From Myxococcales bacterium (GTDB lineage: Bacteria > Myxococcota_A > Polyangia > Polyangiales > Polyangiaceae), in NCBI GenBank assembly GCA_025354825.1, contig JANXMC010000026.1, positions 1 through 35,722 of the forward strand: DNA of 35,722 bases, in the 5' to 3' direction. A model generated the notes under the pieces. That model did no database searches and was not told where the DNA came from. It saw nothing but the letters and a program-made list of their open reading frames with translations. The number at the start of each line of letters is the position of its first letter. Position 1 is the stretch's first letter. The translations under genes and the position numbers were made by a program. Below are positions 34,004 through 35,722 of this stretch, piece after piece.

Positions 34004-34858
34004 TCAGCTTCGTGCGGGAGGCGGAATCGTGCTCGCTGGCTCGTTGTAGCCGCGCGCGCGTGCCGCACGAATGATGTGCCGCAGCGGCTCGAAATGCGCG
34101 GGTGCGCAGACGCGGAACGTGGTCGCGTGGACGAGGTCGTTCAAGAGGGCGCGCTCGCGGGATTCGAGCTCCAAGAAAAACCGCGTGACGCGCGCGCGGA
34201 CGTCGGCGGGGAGCTTGGTGGCCGCCGCAACGGCGTCGTTGGGAATGGGGCCGAACGTCGCGAGGACATCGACGGGGCGCAGGTTCGTGCCGTCGGGCGC
34301 GGTCCATCCGGCGGTGATGACCCGCTTCGTGATGGGGTCGAGGGAGCAGAACGTCGCCCCCACGTCGACGCGGCCGCTGACGACGGCGTCGACCACCGCA
34401 AAGTGGCTATGCAGAACCAGCTCTTGAGAGAAGTAGTGATTCGGATCGATCCCCTTCGTGGCCAGATGCATGCGCGGTACGACGTACCCGGCCGCGCTCT
34501 CTTTCTCGACCCACGCGGCGCGATACCCCTTTAGCTCGGTGATGCTCTTCGGCCCGCCGCGACGCACGATGAGAGCCGAGTGGAACGAGGTACAGCCGCC
34601 GCGCGACGGTATGACGAGAGGCGCAAGCTTGCCGCGTTCGGACAGCTCGATAGCGCCGATGGGCGGCATCCACGCGAGGCCGAGATCGCCGCGATCGGTC
34701 GCCTCGATGAGGTCGCGGTACGAGACCGCGTGGTGGGGATAGAAATGACACCCAACCTTGCGCGAGAGGATTTCGCAAAGCTCGCCAAAGCGCTGTTGAA
34801 TGGCCGTTACCGCGTGGGAGCGCGCGATCCCGAAGCCCCATGTTTCGCGTACCCCCAC
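34004..34858 (-). CDS. PhnD-like phosphonate/phosphate-type substrate-binding protein without signal peptide
   Basis: 284 residues, starting at a GTG (34858). The domain begins almost immediately with WGFGIARSHAVTAIQQRF and shows the type-2 periplasmic-binding fold of the PhnD family: VSYRDLIEATDRGDLGLAWMPP, IVRRGGPKSITELKGYRAAWV, then GRVDVGATFCSLDP. Usual relatives carry a signal peptide and lie beside ABC transporter genes; here neither is visible, although the frame stays open upstream without an ATG or GTG. It may act as a cytosolic ligand sensor rather than a transporter component. Neighbours are the GTPase on one side and a lysine-rich protein gene on the other, all on the minus strand. 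Confidence 0.85.
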   Translation of the reverse strand: MGVRETWGFGIARSHAVTAIQQRFGELCEILSRKVGCHFYPHHAVSYRDLIEATDRGDLGLAWMPPIGAIELSERGKLAPLVIPSRGGCTSFHSALIVRRGGPKSITELKGYRAAWVEKESAAGYVVPRMHLATKGIDPNHYFSQELVLHSHFAVVDAVVSGRVDVGATFCSLDPITKRVITAGWTAPDGTNLRPVDVLATFGPIPNDAVAAATKLPADVRARVTRFFLELESRERALLNDLVHATTFRVCAPAHFEPLRHIIRAARARGYNEPASTIPPPARS

Positions 34859-34940
34859 AACGGAAGAGTCTACGGCCTGTGGGCGTCGCGCGCGAGGTCG
34901 AACGTCCGCCGCCTCGCGGGAGGCGCGGCGGCGTAAGGGG

Positions 34941-35312
34941 TTAGGTGGTTTTCGTGGCGCTGCGAGGCGCGCGCTTCTTCGCCGCGGCTTTTTTTGCAGT
35001 ACGTTTCTTCGCGGTTCGCTTCTTCGCGCTGCGCGCCTTCGTCGGCCAGTTGTGCTCCATAGCCGAATAGGCCTTTTTCGACACTGTGGATTTCGACTTG
35101 GAGCGACTCGTGCCGGCTTTCTTTCGTTTGTTGATATTGCCGACGAGTGAGTTTTTGGCAGTGGGCTTCTTCTTCGCGGCCATTTTCGCCGCGGGTGCGC
35201 CCCTTCCTTCTTTGGAGAGAAGCTGCGACCGGCCGCGGTGAGGCCGTCGCAGGGGTTTCAACGCGGGCTTTCGCTTCGCGGGTGCGCGCTTCGTTTTCTT
35301 CGTCGCGGCCAT
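34941..35312 (-). CDS. Lysine-rich, histone H1-like basic protein
   Basis: 123 residues from ATG 35312. An in-frame ATG at 35324 would add only four residues. The protein is dominated by Lys, Ala, Arg and Thr. The N-terminal tail (MAATKKTKRAPAKRKP) and C-terminal tail (AKKRTAKKRTAKKAAAKKRA) resemble the repeats of H1-like bacterial proteins. The centre is less repetitive: LLSKEGRGAPAAK, then SLVGNINKRKKAGTSRSKSK and TVSKKAYSAMEHNWP. It probably binds DNA or RNA electrostatically. I do not recognise the central motif as a named family. It is close to the PhnD-like gene on the same strand, 82 bp apart. Confidence 0.75.
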   Translation of the reverse strand: MAATKKTKRAPAKRKPALKPLRRPHRGRSQLLSKEGRGAPAAKMAAKKKPTAKNSLVGNINKRKKAGTSRSKSKSTVSKKAYSAMEHNWPTKARSAKKRTAKKRTAKKAAAKKRAPRSATKTT

Positions 35313-35459
35313 ACGCAACGGCATTGCGACGATCGTGCCCACACCTTGGACGAAGGATAGCCACGCGCGAGACGCCGCCGATGCCGCGCGAGTCGCGCAG
35401 AAACGCGCATGCCATATGGCACGCAAAGATGCCTCGCCTGATGCGCGCTCGCCGCGCGT

Positions 35460-35722
35460 TTAGTGCGCGCTTGGGCTGCTCACGAGAAGCATGATGATGT
35501 TCCCGACGAGCGCAATCGTCGACAGGGCGCCGATGACGAAACAGACCGTGCGCCACGGCTGCTTTCCCGCGAGATAGACGGCCGAGTGAACGAGTCGCGC
35601 GGCGACGAAAACACCGAAGATGATTCGCGCGGTCGAAGCGCTGCCGCCGAGAAGGACGAACACGAGGGCGAGAAAAAGAAATGGATAGATCGCCGCTTGA
35701 GCATTGGCGTGCGCGCGGGGAA
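35460..35722 (-). CDS. MAPEG-like small membrane protein, C-terminal part (5' end outside window)
   Basis: The frame is open to the window edge and gives about 87 residues. Two or three hydrophobic segments are present: AAIYPFLFLALVFVLLGGS, then ARIIFGVFVAARLVHSAVYLAGKQPWRT and VCFVIGALSTIALVGNIIML. The combination N-A-x-A ... F-x-A-R-L-x-H-S-x-x-Y ... R-T matches the later half of the MAPEG superfamily (membrane-associated eicosanoid/glutathione metabolism proteins). Family members are about 130-150 residues, so roughly the N-terminal third is missing. Function in bacteria is mostly unknown. Confidence 0.7.
   Translation of the reverse strand, partial: PRAHANAQAAIYPFLFLALVFVLLGGSASTARIIFGVFVAARLVHSAVYLAGKQPWRTVCFVIGALSTIALVGNIIMLLVSSPSAH

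Noticed and set aside
1-35722. CRISPR arrays, insertion sequences, tRNA or rRNA genes
   Set aside because: No regularly spaced repeats, transposase motifs with terminal repeats, or cloverleaf/rRNA-like segments were seen on reading the window.

Overview
The window is a high-GC chromosomal segment that looks like a myxobacterium, most likely of the Polyangiales/Sorangiineae side of Myxococcota. The signs are a eukaryote-like Ser/Thr kinase with an 'HxDVSPPN' catalytic loop and a C-terminal membrane anchor, several large lipoproteins, a PAS-kinase-receiver hybrid, a lysine-rich histone-like protein, and a large PKS-based pathway. Taxonomy is inferred from style only; there is no rRNA or tRNA gene in the window.

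Layout. Positions 1-576 hold the C-terminal part of a cytochrome P450, followed by a TolC-like outer-membrane channel (621-1982). Next come a small membrane-anchored protein, a small Cys-rich (zinc-ribbon-like) protein and a monoglyceride-lipase-like hydrolase (2042-3733). On the minus strand, 3758-8068 encodes an RND efflux permease and its periplasmic adaptor lipoprotein. A 641-bp intergenic region (8069-8709), rich in small palindromes, separates the pump from a divergent six-gene block, 8710-22985, that appears to be a single operon.

The operon is the main discovery candidate. Its first gene encodes a 2593-residue protein with the order FAAL - ACP - KS - AT(malonyl) - degenerate DH - ACP - thioesterase - AfsA-like double hotdog. 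There is no ketoreductase and the DH catalytic residues appear to be replaced, so the expected product is a 3-oxoacyl-ACP. That is the substrate class used by AfsA, the Streptomyces enzyme that joins 3-oxoacyl chains to dihydroxyacetone phosphate on the way to A-factor-type gamma-butyrolactones. The two AfsA hotdogs also seem to be in swapped order relative to the Streptomyces enzyme as I remember it. Downstream follow an isoprenylcysteine-methyltransferase-like membrane enzyme, an atypical SDR lacking the usual Tyr/Lys, a PEP-synthase/rifampin-phosphotransferase/PigC-like enzyme, a UbiA prenyltransferase and a di-iron fatty-acid-hydroxylase-family enzyme. Spacings range from 4-bp overlap to 71 bp. 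I infer a pathway to a membrane-associated, possibly prenylated and hydroxylated, lactone or glycerol-derived lipid that could act as a signal or specialised metabolite. The divergent RND pump, the TolC gene and the P450 may supply export and tailoring.

The right part (23208-35722) is more ordinary: the Ser/Thr kinase, a GYF/DUF4190 membrane protein, a lipoprotein, a DUF416 protein, the hybrid histidine kinase, a secreted alpha/beta-hydrolase lipoprotein, a GNAT acetyltransferase coupled to a DUF697-type GTPase, a PhnD-like binding protein without visible signal peptide, a lysine-rich protein and the edge of a MAPEG-like gene. A striking polypurine/polypyrimidine inverted repeat lies between the convergent genes at 26169-26487. 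I saw no insertion sequence, CRISPR array, tRNA or rRNA.
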